Assembly (NCBI GenBank): GCA_023392975.1
Contig: JAEWNA010000110.1
Location: 1 to 46,152 of the forward strand
Origin: Pseudomonadota bacterium
GTDB lineage: Bacteria; Pseudomonadota; Gammaproteobacteria; Xanthomonadales; Xanthomonadaceae
Direction of reading: 5' to 3'
DNA length: 46,152 nt
Part shown: positions 28,097 to 36,852 of the stretch, one piece after another
How positions within the stretch are numbered: position 1 is the stretch's first letter
Layout of the letters: the number at the start of each line of letters is the position of its first letter
Translations under genes and position numbers: made by a program
Notes under the pieces: generated by a model
What the model was told of the DNA's origin: nothing
Databases searched by the model: none
The model's input: only the letters and a program-made list of their open reading frames with translations

Positions 28097-29161
28097 ATGC
28101 ATCGCCCCCCGCCGCCCTCGCCTTCACCCACGACCACCCCGCCCCCGGCCGGTGCCCCGCTGGACAGCCTCTGGCAGGCGCGCGTGCTGATCTGGGTGGT
28201 CATCGCCGCGGAAGGCGTCGCCGCCGCGCTCACCCTGGCCAGCGACCCGCCGCTGGGGCGCTGGATCCGCTTCGGCCTGCTCTCGCTGACGGCCCAGTGG
28301 GTCGCCCTGCTGACGCTCGCCGCTCTCTACCTCCTGCGCGAACGCCTGCGCGACGTGCGACCGACCCGGGTCGCCTGGCTGGCACTGGGCCTGCTGGTGA
28401 TGAGCTGCTGGTCGGTGCTGGCGATCAGCGACCTGCTGCTCGGCGACCTCTGGCGCATCCCCGAGCAGGCGCGCGTGGACGTGTTCCTGCGCGCGACCGG
28501 GATCGTGCTGATCGTCGGCTGGCTGGGGCTGGCCGCATTCCAGAACCACTGGCGCCTGCGCCAGCTCGCGGTGCGCGCCAAGCAGGCGGAACTGGCGGCC
28601 CTGCGCGCGCGGGTGCGGCCACACTTCCTGTTCAACACATTGAACACCGGCGCCGCGCTGGTGCATCACCGCCCCGACGAGGCCGAAGAACTGCTGCTCG
28701 ACCTCGCCGACCTGTTCCGCGCCGCACTCGGCGGGCCGCGCGAGATCCCGCTGGACGAGGAGTTCGCGCTGATCCGCCGCTATCTCGAGATCGAGTCGCT
28801 GCGCTTCGGCCCGCGCCTGCGGGTGCAGTGGCGGCTGCCCGACCCGATGCCCGACCTGCGGGTGCCGTCGCTGTCGCTGCAGCCGCTGGTCGAGAACGCG
28901 ATCAAGCACGGCATCGAGCGCCTGCCGGGCGGCGGCGACATCGACATCGCGGTGGAAGCCGGCGACGACGGCAGCGTCGTCATCGCGATCTCGAATCCGC
29001 TGCCACCCGGACCGGCGGACGCCTCGCGCGGGCACAACGTCGGCCTGCCCGCGTCGCTGGCGCAGATCGAGGCCTACACCGAGGGCCGCGGCGGCGTGGA
29101 GGTCGCCACCGCGGACGGCCGGTTCACCGCGACGGTGCACCTGCCGCCGCCGCGGGCCTGA
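28097..29161 (+). CDS. LytS/AlgZ-type sensor histidine kinase
   Basis: 354 residues. A Pro-rich cytoplasmic start, four to five membrane spans (~25-150), then a histidine-kinase core of the His_kinase/LytS family: H-box RPHFLFNTLN (His ~176), the ATPase N-box LSLQPLVENAIKHGIERL, and a G-box NVGLPASLAQ. In relatives (AlgZ/FimS) it controls pilus and twitching genes with the LytTR regulator AlgR. Divergent from the pil operon. The partner regulator is not next to it; a convergent ppnN follows 9 nt after the stop. Confidence 0.85.
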   Translation: MHRPPPPSPSPTTTPPPAGAPLDSLWQARVLIWVVIAAEGVAAALTLASDPPLGRWIRFGLLSLTAQWVALLTLAALYLLRERLRDVRPTRVAWLALGLLVMSCWSVLAISDLLLGDLWRIPEQARVDVFLRATGIVLIVGWLGLAAFQNHWRLRQLAVRAKQAELAALRARVRPHFLFNTLNTGAALVHHRPDEAEELLLDLADLFRAALGGPREIPLDEEFALIRRYLEIESLRFGPRLRVQWRLPDPMPDLRVPSLSLQPLVENAIKHGIERLPGGGDIDIAVEAGDDGSVVIAISNPLPPGPADASRGHNVGLPASLAQIEAYTEGRGGVEVATADGRFTATVHLPPPRA

Positions 29162-29170
29162 CGCCGGTCG

Positions 29171-30559
29171 TCAGGCGACGACTTCGTAGCACGGCCGGTA
29201 CGCGCCCGAGATCTTCATCCGGCGCTGCTCGACGAACGCGCGCAGCAGCGCATCCAGCGCCTGCATGATGTCGGTGTCGCCGGAGATGCGGAACGGCCCG
29301 TGCTGCTCGATCCGGCGCATGCCGTCCTCCTTCACGTTGCCGGCCACGATGCCGGAGAACGCGCGGCGCAGGTCGGCCGCCAGCTCGTGCGGCTTGCGCC
29401 CGTGGTGCAGGTCCAGCGCGGCCATCGCCTCGTGCGTGGGCACGAACGGCTGCTGGAACGCCAGCGGGATCTCCAGCGACCAGTTGAAGAAGAACGAATC
29501 CTTCTCGGCGATGCGGTACTCGCGCACCTTGCGCACGCCGGCGGTCATCTTCTTCGCGACCTGCGCCGGGTCGCCGACGATGATGCTGTAGCGCGAGGTC
29601 GCGGCCTCGCCCAGCGTCAGCCGCAAGAACTTGTCGATCTGCTCGAAGTACGGCGCGGACGCGGCCGGGCCGGTGAGGATCAGCGGGAACGGCAGCTTCG
29701 CGTTCTCCTCGCGCAGCAGGATGCTGAGCAGGTAGAGGATCTCCTCCGCCGTGCCGACGCCGCCCGGGAAGACGATGATGCCGTGGCCCATGCGCACGAA
29801 CGCTTCGAGCCGCTTCTCGATGTCCGGCATGATCACCAGGTGGTTGACGATCGGATTCGGCGACTCCGCGGCGATGATGCCCGGCTCGGTGATGCCGATG
29901 TAGCGCATGCGGCGGTGGCGCTGCTTGGCGTGCGCGATCGTCGCGCCCTTCATCGGGCCCTTCATCGCGCCCGGGCCGCAACCCGTGCAGATGTCGAGCC
30001 CGCGCAGGCCCAACTCGTAGCCGACCTGCTTGGTGTAGAGGTATTCGTCGCGGTTGATCGAATGGCCGCCCCAGCAGACGACGAGGTTCGGGTCGATCGG
30101 ATGCAGGATGCGCGCGTTGCGCAGCAGGCCGAACACCGCGTCGGTGATGCCTTCGCTGGTGTTGAGGTCGCGGTTGCCGTGGCCCTCGCGCAGTTCGATC
30201 GCGGTGTAGGCCAGGTCGCGGACGACCGCGAACAGCAGCTCGGCGACGCCGCGGATGATCTCGCCGTCGACGAAGGCCATCGCCGGCGCCTTGACCAGGT
30301 CGATGCGCACGCCGCGATCCTGCTGCAGCACCTGGATGTCGAAATCGGGATACAGCTCGCGCGCCGCCCGCGGGTCGTCGGATGCGCTGCCGCTGGTGAG
30401 CACCGCCAGCGCGCAGCGGCGCAGCAGTTCGTGCATGCCGCCCGTGGAGGCGTCGCGCAGCCGCGCGACCTCGTCGCGCGAAAGCACGTCGAGCGCACCG
30501 CGGGGGTAGATGTGCGCGTCGACGGTGGGAAGGATGGAGGCTTGTGTCTGGTCGCTCAT
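29171..30559 (-). CDS. ppnN: Nucleotide 5'-monophosphate nucleosidase PpnN (LOG family)
   Basis: Hydrolyses nucleoside monophosphates to base and ribose-5-phosphate; in E. coli controlled by (p)ppGpp. 462 residues (E. coli 454). An N-terminal regulatory domain precedes a Rossmann-like core with GPGAMKG (195-201) and the LOG-family active site PGGVGTAEE (265-273), plus a C-terminal extension typical of PpnN. Single gene, convergent with the kinase. Confidence 0.92.
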   Translation of the reverse strand: MSDQTQASILPTVDAHIYPRGALDVLSRDEVARLRDASTGGMHELLRRCALAVLTSGSASDDPRAARELYPDFDIQVLQQDRGVRIDLVKAPAMAFVDGEIIRGVAELLFAVVRDLAYTAIELREGHGNRDLNTSEGITDAVFGLLRNARILHPIDPNLVVCWGGHSINRDEYLYTKQVGYELGLRGLDICTGCGPGAMKGPMKGATIAHAKQRHRRMRYIGITEPGIIAAESPNPIVNHLVIMPDIEKRLEAFVRMGHGIIVFPGGVGTAEEILYLLSILLREENAKLPFPLILTGPAASAPYFEQIDKFLRLTLGEAATSRYSIIVGDPAQVAKKMTAGVRKVREYRIAEKDSFFFNWSLEIPLAFQQPFVPTHEAMAALDLHHGRKPHELAADLRRAFSGIVAGNVKEDGMRRIEQHGPFRISGDTDIMQALDALLRAFVEQRRMKISGAYRPCYEVVA

Positions 30560-30652
30560 GGTTCGCTTTTCTTCTTCGTTCTTCGTTCGTGTCGGCGGGA
30601 CTTTATCCCAGCCCTGCCTTCAATGACAGCATCCCGCCGGCCGGCCGGAAAA

Positions 30653-30682
30653 CGAAACGGCCGGGTTTCCCCGGCCGTTTCG
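30653..30682 (-). terminator. Terminator of the TonB-dependent receptor gene
   Basis: 13-bp perfect stem (CGAAACGGCCGGG/CCCGGCCGTTTCG), 4-nt loop, followed on the minus strand by TTTTCC. Located 21 nt past the receptor stop. Confidence 0.88.
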
Positions 30683-30703
30683 AGACTGCCTTGTCGCCTT
30701 CGA

Positions 30704-33700
30704 TCAGAACTTGTAGCGGAAGCTCAGCTGGGCGGCCCAGCGCGAGATGCCGCGGGAGTCGTAGATGCTCAGGCTGTCCGGCGTGTTGAAGCGGTAGACG
30801 TACTTGCCGGAGGTCGGGTCGATGCCGCCGTACTCGACGACGCCGCGCATGGCCGGGAACGACTGTTCTTCGACGCGGCCCCAATCCTTGTTCAACAGGT
30901 TGCCCACGTTGGAGATGTCGAGCGTGATCTCGGCCTTGTGGCCTTCCATGAAGCCCGGCAGCTCCTGCGAGACGCGCAGGTCGAACTGGTTGACCCAAGG
31001 ACTGCGGGCGTCGTTGCGGGCAGCGACCTGACCGCGGTGGCTGTTGAGGTACTCGTTGCCGTAGACGTACTGCCAGAACGCGGCTTCTTCGGCGGGAGAA
31101 CCGAACAGCACGTCGCCCGGGCCCTTCGGGATATACAGCAGGTCGTTCAGACGGCCGTCGCCGTTGGCGTCGTTGTCGAACACGTAGCTGTACGGACGAC
31201 CGGTGCGGCCTTCGTAGAACAGGCCGACCGACGTGGTGTTGTCACCGAAGAAATCGTGCTTCCAGTTGAGGGCCGCGGTGAAGCGGTTGCGGATCTCGTA
31301 GCTGGAACGCGCGACCGCATCCTCGTTCGCCTGGAAGATCGCCGTGTTGCCCAGCTGCGAGCTGGAGGTCGAGCTGGTCAGCGTGCTGACTTCATCGGCG
31401 TTCGTGTAGGTGTAGGCCAGGGTCCACGACCAGTCGCTCGCCTTGCTGAAGGGCTTCTCCAGCGAGACCGTCAGCTGCTCGCTGCCGCCGCGGCCGGTCG
31501 AACGGGCGATGATCGCGTCGTTGTAGGCCGTGTTGCGGTTGGCGCGCGCGGTGACGCTGCTGCCCACGCCCTGCTGGTTCCAGCGCGTCGGGTTCAGGCC
31601 ATTGGCGTTCCAGTAGATGAGGCGACCGTCCTGACCCACGGCGGTCGAGCTGCCGAGGTTGAGCTGCTGGTAGAAGATGCCTTCCTTGACGCGGGTCACG
31701 ACGCCTTCGACGCTGGCGACCATGCCCCACCACGGCAGCTCGCGATCGAACGCCAGGTTGGCCTTCCACACCGACGGCTGGCCGAGGTCGGGATCGATGA
31801 AGTCGACGGACTGGGTGCCCGGGACGCCGCCGGTCAGCGCGACCGGGAGCTGGTTGTTGGGATCGGGCGAGAAGACGTTGGTGCCGTTGGAGTCGAAGTA
31901 GTCGATGTACGAGAGGCCATTGTTCGAGTACGGGTTCGACAGCCACACCGTCGCCGCCGCGCCCTGGAACAGGCCCACGCCGCCGCGCACCTGCGTCTGC
32001 AGGTCGCCGTCGAAGCGGTAGTTGAAGCCGAAGCGCGGCTCCCACAGGCCGTTGCCGTCGATGGTGGCGTCGTTGCGGTAGCCGAAGAAGTTCGACGCGG
32101 TCGCGTTGTACAGCGGCTTGTCCTTCACCATCGGCTCGTCGTAGCGCAGGCCGAAGGTCAGGGTCAGGTTGTCGTTGACCGCCCAGTTGTCCTGGACGAA
32201 CAGGCCGAGGTTGCGCAGGCCCCACTTGGCGGCCATGTTGTTGAGGTTGCCACCCTGCGGGTAGAACAGCTGGTAGCGGCTGGAGACGCCCGACTCGAAC
32301 GACTGGGCGCACGCCGAGGTGTTGATGCAGTTGAAGGTGTAGACGCCGTTGGTGCGGCGGCCGAACAGGTTGTAGATGTCGTTGTCTTCGTAGTCGAAGC
32401 CGAACTTCAACGCGTGGTCGCCCACGAACAGGTTGCCGGCGAAGAACGCGTTCCACGTCTGGGTCTCGAGGACGTTGGCGTGCGTGTTCTCTTCGGTGCC
32501 CAGGTTCAGCGTGGCGCTGCCGATGCGCACGGCGATCGCCGGCAGGTCGGCCAGCGGATTGCGGACCGCCGAGTAGTCGCGGTACGACACCTTGGCTTCG
32601 GTCGAGAAGTTTTCGGTCCAGTCGCTGAACAGCGAGGCGGTGTAGCTCTCGAGGTCGAAGTCGCGGACGTACTGGTACGAGCTCAGCGCGAGGCTGGTGG
32701 AACCGAAGCCGTTGATGTTGGCCTGGCTCTGGGTCGACTTGCCGTAGCGGAAGCTGGCGCGATGCTTGTCAGTGATGTTCCAGTCGAGCTTGATGCCGTA
32801 TTCCTCGGACTCGGTGTCGAGCGACGGCAGGGCCAGCGTGCCCGGGTCGAAGCCCCAGGTCTGGTTGGCGATGCGGATGACTTCGTCGATCTGGGCCTGG
32901 GTGATGTTGACGATGTTGGCCGCGCCGGAGCCGACCGGGCCGGTGTCGACGCCGGTGCCGACGTACAGGTCCTTGCCGGTGTACTTCTCGTAGTTGGCGA
33001 AGAAGAACAGCTTGTCCTTGACGATCGGGCCGCCGAGGGTGAAGCCGTAGGTCTGCTCGTTGTCGAACAGCACCGGGCGCTGGTTGTTGACGTTCTTGCC
33101 CGACCAGTCGTTGTCGCGGTAGACGCCGTAGACCGAACCGTGGAATTCGTTGGTGCCCGACTTGGTGACGGCGTTGATCACGCCGCCGGTGCCGCCGGAG
33201 ATGGTGACGTCGTAGTTGGCGACGTCGACCGACAGTTCGTCGATGGTGTCCATCGAGAACGGCTGGCGCGGGGTCGGCAGGCTGTTGGATTCGAGGCCGA
33301 AGGCATCGTTGGTGCTGATGCCGTCGACGCGGATGGCGTTGTAGCGCGGGTTCTGGCCGCCGACCGAGATCTCGTTGCGCGACTTGTCGGTCTGCGACAC
33401 GCGCGGATCGAGGCGGGCGTAGTCCTGCAGGTTGCGGTTGACCGAGGCGAAGGCCTGCAGCTTCTGGCTGTCGATGTTGCTGCCCGAGCCCATCTTGTCG
33501 GAGGTGAAGACCTGGCTCACGCCGCTGCCGGTGACCTGGATGGCTTCGAGTTCCTGCGCGCCGACCGACATGTCGACCTGGGACACTTCGTCCAGGGCGA
33601 GGTAGACGTCGTTCTGCGAGGTGGTCTCGCCGTCCTTGGTGACGGTGATGGTGTAGGGGCCGCCGACGCGGAGGCCGCGGGCGTTGTAGCGGCCATTGGC

Positions 33701-33901
33701 GTCGGTGGAGACGCGGCTGACCGTGCCCGACTGGGTGTGGACGATCGTGACTTCGGCGCCGGACAGCGGCTTGCCGTCGGTACCCATGACCTGGCCGCCG
33801 ACGCCGGCGGAGGTGCTCTGGGCGAACGCGGGCGCCGCGGCGAGCGCGACGATGAGTCCGATCGAGAGTTTCGAAAGTCGGAGACGGTTGCTGTGGTTCA
33901 T
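30704..33901 (-). CDS. Oar-like TonB-dependent outer-membrane receptor
   Basis: 1065 residues. Signal peptide (~1-27, ...APAFAQ); a carboxypeptidase-regulatory-like Ig domain (~32-115, GGQVMGTDGKPLSGAEVTIV); a plug domain (~125-270, VFTSDKMGSGSNIDSQKLQA); then a 22-strand-type barrel ending in LSFRYKF with C-terminal Phe. This architecture matches the Oar/OmpA-related TonB receptors abundant in Xanthomonadaceae. Substrate unknown; large oligosaccharides or peptides are typical guesses. A palindromic site lies ~120 nt upstream. Confidence 0.9.
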   Translation of the reverse strand: MNHSNRLRLSKLSIGLIVALAAAPAFAQSTSAGVGGQVMGTDGKPLSGAEVTIVHTQSGTVSRVSTDANGRYNARGLRVGGPYTITVTKDGETTSQNDVYLALDEVSQVDMSVGAQELEAIQVTGSGVSQVFTSDKMGSGSNIDSQKLQAFASVNRNLQDYARLDPRVSQTDKSRNEISVGGQNPRYNAIRVDGISTNDAFGLESNSLPTPRQPFSMDTIDELSVDVANYDVTISGGTGGVINAVTKSGTNEFHGSVYGVYRDNDWSGKNVNNQRPVLFDNEQTYGFTLGGPIVKDKLFFFANYEKYTGKDLYVGTGVDTGPVGSGAANIVNITQAQIDEVIRIANQTWGFDPGTLALPSLDTESEEYGIKLDWNITDKHRASFRYGKSTQSQANINGFGSTSLALSSYQYVRDFDLESYTASLFSDWTENFSTEAKVSYRDYSAVRNPLADLPAIAVRIGSATLNLGTEENTHANVLETQTWNAFFAGNLFVGDHALKFGFDYEDNDIYNLFGRRTNGVYTFNCINTSACAQSFESGVSSRYQLFYPQGGNLNNMAAKWGLRNLGLFVQDNWAVNDNLTLTFGLRYDEPMVKDKPLYNATASNFFGYRNDATIDGNGLWEPRFGFNYRFDGDLQTQVRGGVGLFQGAAATVWLSNPYSNNGLSYIDYFDSNGTNVFSPDPNNQLPVALTGGVPGTQSVDFIDPDLGQPSVWKANLAFDRELPWWGMVASVEGVVTRVKEGIFYQQLNLGSSTAVGQDGRLIYWNANGLNPTRWNQQGVGSSVTARANRNTAYNDAIIARSTGRGGSEQLTVSLEKPFSKASDWSWTLAYTYTNADEVSTLTSSTSSSQLGNTAIFQANEDAVARSSYEIRNRFTAALNWKHDFFGDNTTSVGLFYEGRTGRPYSYVFDNDANGDGRLNDLLYIPKGPGDVLFGSPAEEAAFWQYVYGNEYLNSHRGQVAARNDARSPWVNQFDLRVSQELPGFMEGHKAEITLDISNVGNLLNKDWGRVEEQSFPAMRGVVEYGGIDPTSGKYVYRFNTPDSLSIYDSRGISRWAAQLSFRYKF

Positions 33902-34021
33902 TGCTCTAGGCCTCGGTGGAGAAACGATGCGTTAGCGTGCGAGAGGACCGCGGCGACGGGCACCACGATCGACGGGATGGGGGAAATGACGGGCCCGCCG
34001 TGTGCAACGAGGCGGGCCGGG

Positions 34022-34038
34022 GTTAACCATAGGTTAAC
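34022..34038. promoter_or_regulatory. Palindromic operator candidate upstream of the receptor
   Basis: Perfect inverted repeat GTTAACC-ATA-GGTTAAC, 17 bp, in the 281-nt non-coding gap before the TonB-receptor gene. The shape suits a dimeric repressor of LacI, TetR or GntR type. Regulator unknown. Confidence 0.45.
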
Positions 34039-34085
34039 ACGATAGAACGTCGACATGACAGTGCGATGACCGCGACCGACGCCCT

Positions 34086-34150
34086 AAGTGATTGAAAGAA
34101 TTGAATGAATACTCTTCACAAATCACTTGAATGTGTCATCCCAAGTGATT
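34086..34150. repeat. Three AAGTGATT copies in the receptor upstream region
   Basis: AAGTGATT at 34086-34093, its complement AATCACTT at 34121-34128, and AAGTGATT at 34143-34150, in a locally AT-rich stretch between marC and the receptor gene. Could be regulator half-sites. Confidence 0.4.
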
Positions 34151-34182
34151 CAGGAACGCTGCACCGCCCCGCGGGGATGGCG

Positions 34183-34791
34183 TCAGGCGCCGATCGGGGC
34201 GCCCTGCACCTTCAGATAGGTGGCGATGCCGTCCATCAGCATCTGCACCGAGATCGCGACCAGCAGCATCCCCATCAGCCGCTCGACCGCGGTCAGCACC
34301 CGCTGGCCGAGCCAGCGGTAGAGGTAGGTCGCGGAGAAGAGGATCGCCGCCGTCCCCGCCCAGGCGACCAGCAGGGCGACGCTCCAGTCGGCGAGCCGGG
34401 AAGGGTCGTTGCTGCCCATCAGGATCACCGCCGCCATGCCCGAAGGCCCGGCCACCAGCGGGATGGCCATCGGCACGATGAACGGCTCGCCGTCGGGGAT
34501 CTCGCCCATCAGCCCTTCCGGCGGCGGGAAGATCATGCGGATGCCGATCAGGAACAGGACGATGCCGCCGGCGATCGACACCGACTCCTGGCGCAGGTGC
34601 ATCAGGTCGAGGGCGTACTTGCCGCACCACAGGAAGGCCATCAGCACGCCCAGCGCGATCAGCAGCTCGCGACCGAGCACCAGGCGCTGCCGGCGCGGCG
34701 GCAGGCCGCGGAGCAGGCTGAGGAAGACCGGGATGTTCCCCAGCGGATCGAGGATCAGGAACAGCAGCAGCGCGGCCGAGGCGACGCTCAC
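34183..34791 (-). CDS. MarC-family integral membrane protein
   Basis: 202 residues from a GTG at 34791 overlapping the SDR stop (GTGA). Six hydrophobic segments in the MarC pattern: LLLFLILDPLGNIPVFLSLL at the start, IAGGIVLFLIGIRMIF, and VPMAIPLVAGPSGMAAVILM, all hallmarks of MarC/UPF0056. Function of the family is unsettled. The longer frame upstream is a shadow of the SDR gene. Confidence 0.9.
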   Translation of the reverse strand: MSVASAALLLFLILDPLGNIPVFLSLLRGLPPRRQRLVLGRELLIALGVLMAFLWCGKYALDLMHLRQESVSIAGGIVLFLIGIRMIFPPPEGLMGEIPDGEPFIVPMAIPLVAGPSGMAAVILMGSNDPSRLADWSVALLVAWAGTAAILFSATYLYRWLGQRVLTAVERLMGMLLVAISVQMLMDGIATYLKVQGAPIGA

Positions 34792-35558
34792 GCCGGCGGC
34801 GACCACACCCGCCCGCGCTGGTCGGCGCCCGCGGCGGACAGCAGATGCACGCAGGCGGGCGCCAGCGTGTCGGGCTCGCGGGCGAGGACGTCCTCTTCCT
34901 GGACGTAGGCCTTCGCACGCAGCGGCGTGCGCAGCGGCCCCGGCGCAAGCCCGCAGACGCGCACGGACGAATTGCGCAGCTCCTCGTGCAGGGTCGAGAC
35001 CAGCGTCGTCAATGCCGACTGGGCCAGCCCGTAGGCGCCCCAGTACGGACCGCCTCCGGCGGCTTCGGCATCGACGGAGAACACCACCGCGGCATCGGGC
35101 GCGGCGCGTAGCAGCGGCAGGCAGGCCTGGGTCAGCCACCAGCGCGCGGTGAGATCGACATGGAGCGTGCGCGCGAAGTCAGCCGGATCGACGTGCTCCA
35201 GCGGGGTCAGGCCACGGAAATCGGCGGCGCAATGCAGCACGCCGTCCAGACGACCCGACCCTTCCGCGATGCGCTGCGCGAGTTCGAGGTAGTCGTCGGG
35301 CGTCGCGCCTTCGAGGTCCAGCGGGTACAGCAGCGCCTCACCGCCCTCGCGGACGATGGCGTCGTGCACGCGGTTGAGCTTCGGCACCTTGCGCCCGAGC
35401 AGGACGACGGTCGCGCCTTCGCGCGCCGCGGCGAGCGCGGCGGCCTGCCCCAGCCCGCCATGCGCGCCGGCGACCAGCACGACCCGGTCCCGCAGCGCAT
35501 GGCCCCGGGACGCATCGTCCGGCGATGCGACGGCCGCGACGGTCTGCGACGGCGTCAT
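34788..35558 (-). CDS. YciK-like short-chain dehydrogenase with altered active site
   Basis: 256 residues, Rossmann fold with nucleotide motif GAHGGLG (~32-38) and an adenine-pocket-like LLGR. The position of the catalytic YxxxK is YGLAQ (within WGAYGLAQSAL), so the catalytic Lys is Gln. Overall alignment resembles E. coli YciK. Starts at ATG 35558 inside the grxD stop (TGATG) and overlaps marC, forming a grxD-SDR-marC operon. Activity is doubtful without the lysine. Confidence 0.8.
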   Translation of the reverse strand: MTPSQTVAAVASPDDASRGHALRDRVVLVAGAHGGLGQAAALAAAREGATVVLLGRKVPKLNRVHDAIVREGGEALLYPLDLEGATPDDYLELAQRIAEGSGRLDGVLHCAADFRGLTPLEHVDPADFARTLHVDLTARWWLTQACLPLLRAAPDAAVVFSVDAEAAGGGPYWGAYGLAQSALTTLVSTLHEELRNSSVRVCGLAPGPLRTPLRAKAYVQEEDVLAREPDTLAPACVHLLSAAGADQRGRVWSPPA

Positions 35559-35878
35559 CAAGCCTTCTGCGCCTCGGCGATCATCCGCGCCAGTTCGCCG
35601 GATTCGTACAGCTCAAGCGTGATGTCGCAGCCGCCGATCAGTTCGCCGTTGATGAACAGCTGCGGGAAGGTCGGCCAGTTCGAGTAGCGCGGCAGGTTGG
35701 CGCGGACCTCGGGATCCTCCAGCACGTTGATGCTGTGGAAGCCGGTGGCGCCGGCGGCCTTCAGTGCCTGCGACGTGCGGCTGGAGAACCCGCACATCGG
35801 GAACTGCGGCGTGCCCTTCATGAAGAGCACGATCGGATGGGATTCGATCTCGGACTGGATGCGTTCCAACACCGGCAT
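35558..35878 (-). CDS. grxD: Monothiol glutaredoxin GrxD
   Basis: Cytosolic iron-sulfur cluster carrier. 106 residues from ATG 35878 (AGGAG upstream). Active site CGFS at 29-32 after VLFMKGTPQFPM, then WPTFPQLFINGELIGGCDIT. Length and motifs match E. coli GrxD (115). First gene of the operon, divergent from sodB. Confidence 0.95.
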   Translation of the reverse strand: MPVLERIQSEIESHPIVLFMKGTPQFPMCGFSSRTSQALKAAGATGFHSINVLEDPEVRANLPRYSNWPTFPQLFINGELIGGCDITLELYESGELARMIAEAQKA

Positions 35879-36056
35879 GGGAGGTCTCCTGCGGAGTGCA
35901 GCACCGTGCAAAAAAACCGATGCGGCGAGGTGGGGTTACAATCCGTCATTGTAATCGTTCGCGCGGCCCCGGGCTTGTTCCGTCCCCGGGTCGACCACAT
36001 CCCCCGGGGCGCCCGCCCTCTCCGGATCGGGCGCCTCCCGTACCCAAGGACTTCCC

Positions 36057-36635
36057 ATGGCCATCGAACTGCCCCCCCTGCCCTACGACCGCACCGCGCT
36101 GCAGCCGCACATCTCGGCCGAGACCATCGACTTCCACTACGGCAAGCATCACCAGGCCTACGTGACCAACCTCAACAACATGATCGCGGGCACCGAGTTC
36201 GCGGACATGGCGCTGGAGGACATCGTCCGCAAGTCGCAGGGCGGCATGTTCAACAACGCCGCGCAGATCTGGAACCATACCTTCTACTGGAACTGCCTGA
36301 GCCCCAACGGCGGCGGCGAGCCGTCCGGCAAGCTCGGCGAGGCGATCGCCAAGGCGTTCGGCGACTTCGCCAAGTTCAAGGAAGAGTTCACCAAGACCGC
36401 CGTCGGCACCTTCGGCTCGGGCTGGGGCTGGCTGGTGCAGCGTCCGGACGGTTCGCTGGCGCTGGTGAGCACCTCGAACGCCGCCACGCCGCTGACCGGC
36501 GAAGACACCCCGCTGCTGACCTGCGACGTGTGGGAGCATGCCTACTACGTCGACTACCGCAACGCCCGCCCGAAGTACGTCGAAGCGTTCTGGAATCTCG
36601 TGAACTGGGAATTCGTGGCGTCGCAGATGAAGTGA
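36057..36635 (+). CDS. sodB: Superoxide dismutase, iron type
   Basis: Converts superoxide to oxygen and hydrogen peroxide in the cytoplasm. 192 residues, normal for SodB. Metal ligands His27 (FHYGKHH), His74 (IWNHTFYW), Asp157 and His161 (DVWEHAYYVDY). Gln70 in AAQIWNHTFYW marks the iron subtype. Upstream at 35936-35954 is a short palindrome TTACAAT-N5-ATTGTAA in the gap shared with grxD. A terminator follows the stop. Confidence 0.95.
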   Translation: MAIELPPLPYDRTALQPHISAETIDFHYGKHHQAYVTNLNNMIAGTEFADMALEDIVRKSQGGMFNNAAQIWNHTFYWNCLSPNGGGEPSGKLGEAIAKAFGDFAKFKEEFTKTAVGTFGSGWGWLVQRPDGSLALVSTSNAATPLTGEDTPLLTCDVWEHAYYVDYRNARPKYVEAFWNLVNWEFVASQMK

Positions 36636-36659
36636 TCCGCGCGAACGCGGCGGACACGG

Positions 36660-36683
36660 AACGGCCGGGGAAACCCGGCCGTT
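36660..36683 (+). terminator. Terminator of sodB
   Basis: AACGGCCGGG-GAAA-CCCGGCCGTT followed by TTCGTT, 24 nt after the sodB stop. Confidence 0.85.
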
Positions 36684-36852
36684 TTCGTTGGTGGAACATT
36701 TCGTGGGTGGAACAGGGGTGCAATCGCTGCCCTGCGCCGCGCTTCATCGCGCCGACAGCAATCCAGCTGCGTCGTGAACGTGCGCCCCGCGGCGTCAACG
36801 ATCGCCTCTCCGCAGGCATTCCCCGGTGGCCTTCCCGCAACAGGAGTTCCCC

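Noticed and set aside
29300..34045. Plus-strand open frame of 1581 codons opposite ppnN and the TonB receptor
   Set aside because: Crosses two well-supported genes and the terminator between them; repetitive Val/Asp/Ala/Arg composition is a high-GC artefact.
35936..35954. TTACAAT-N5-ATTGTAA between grxD and sodB as paired promoters
   Set aside because: Both halves resemble -10 boxes, but no -35 match lies 17 nt away on either strand, so it is only noted as a palindrome.
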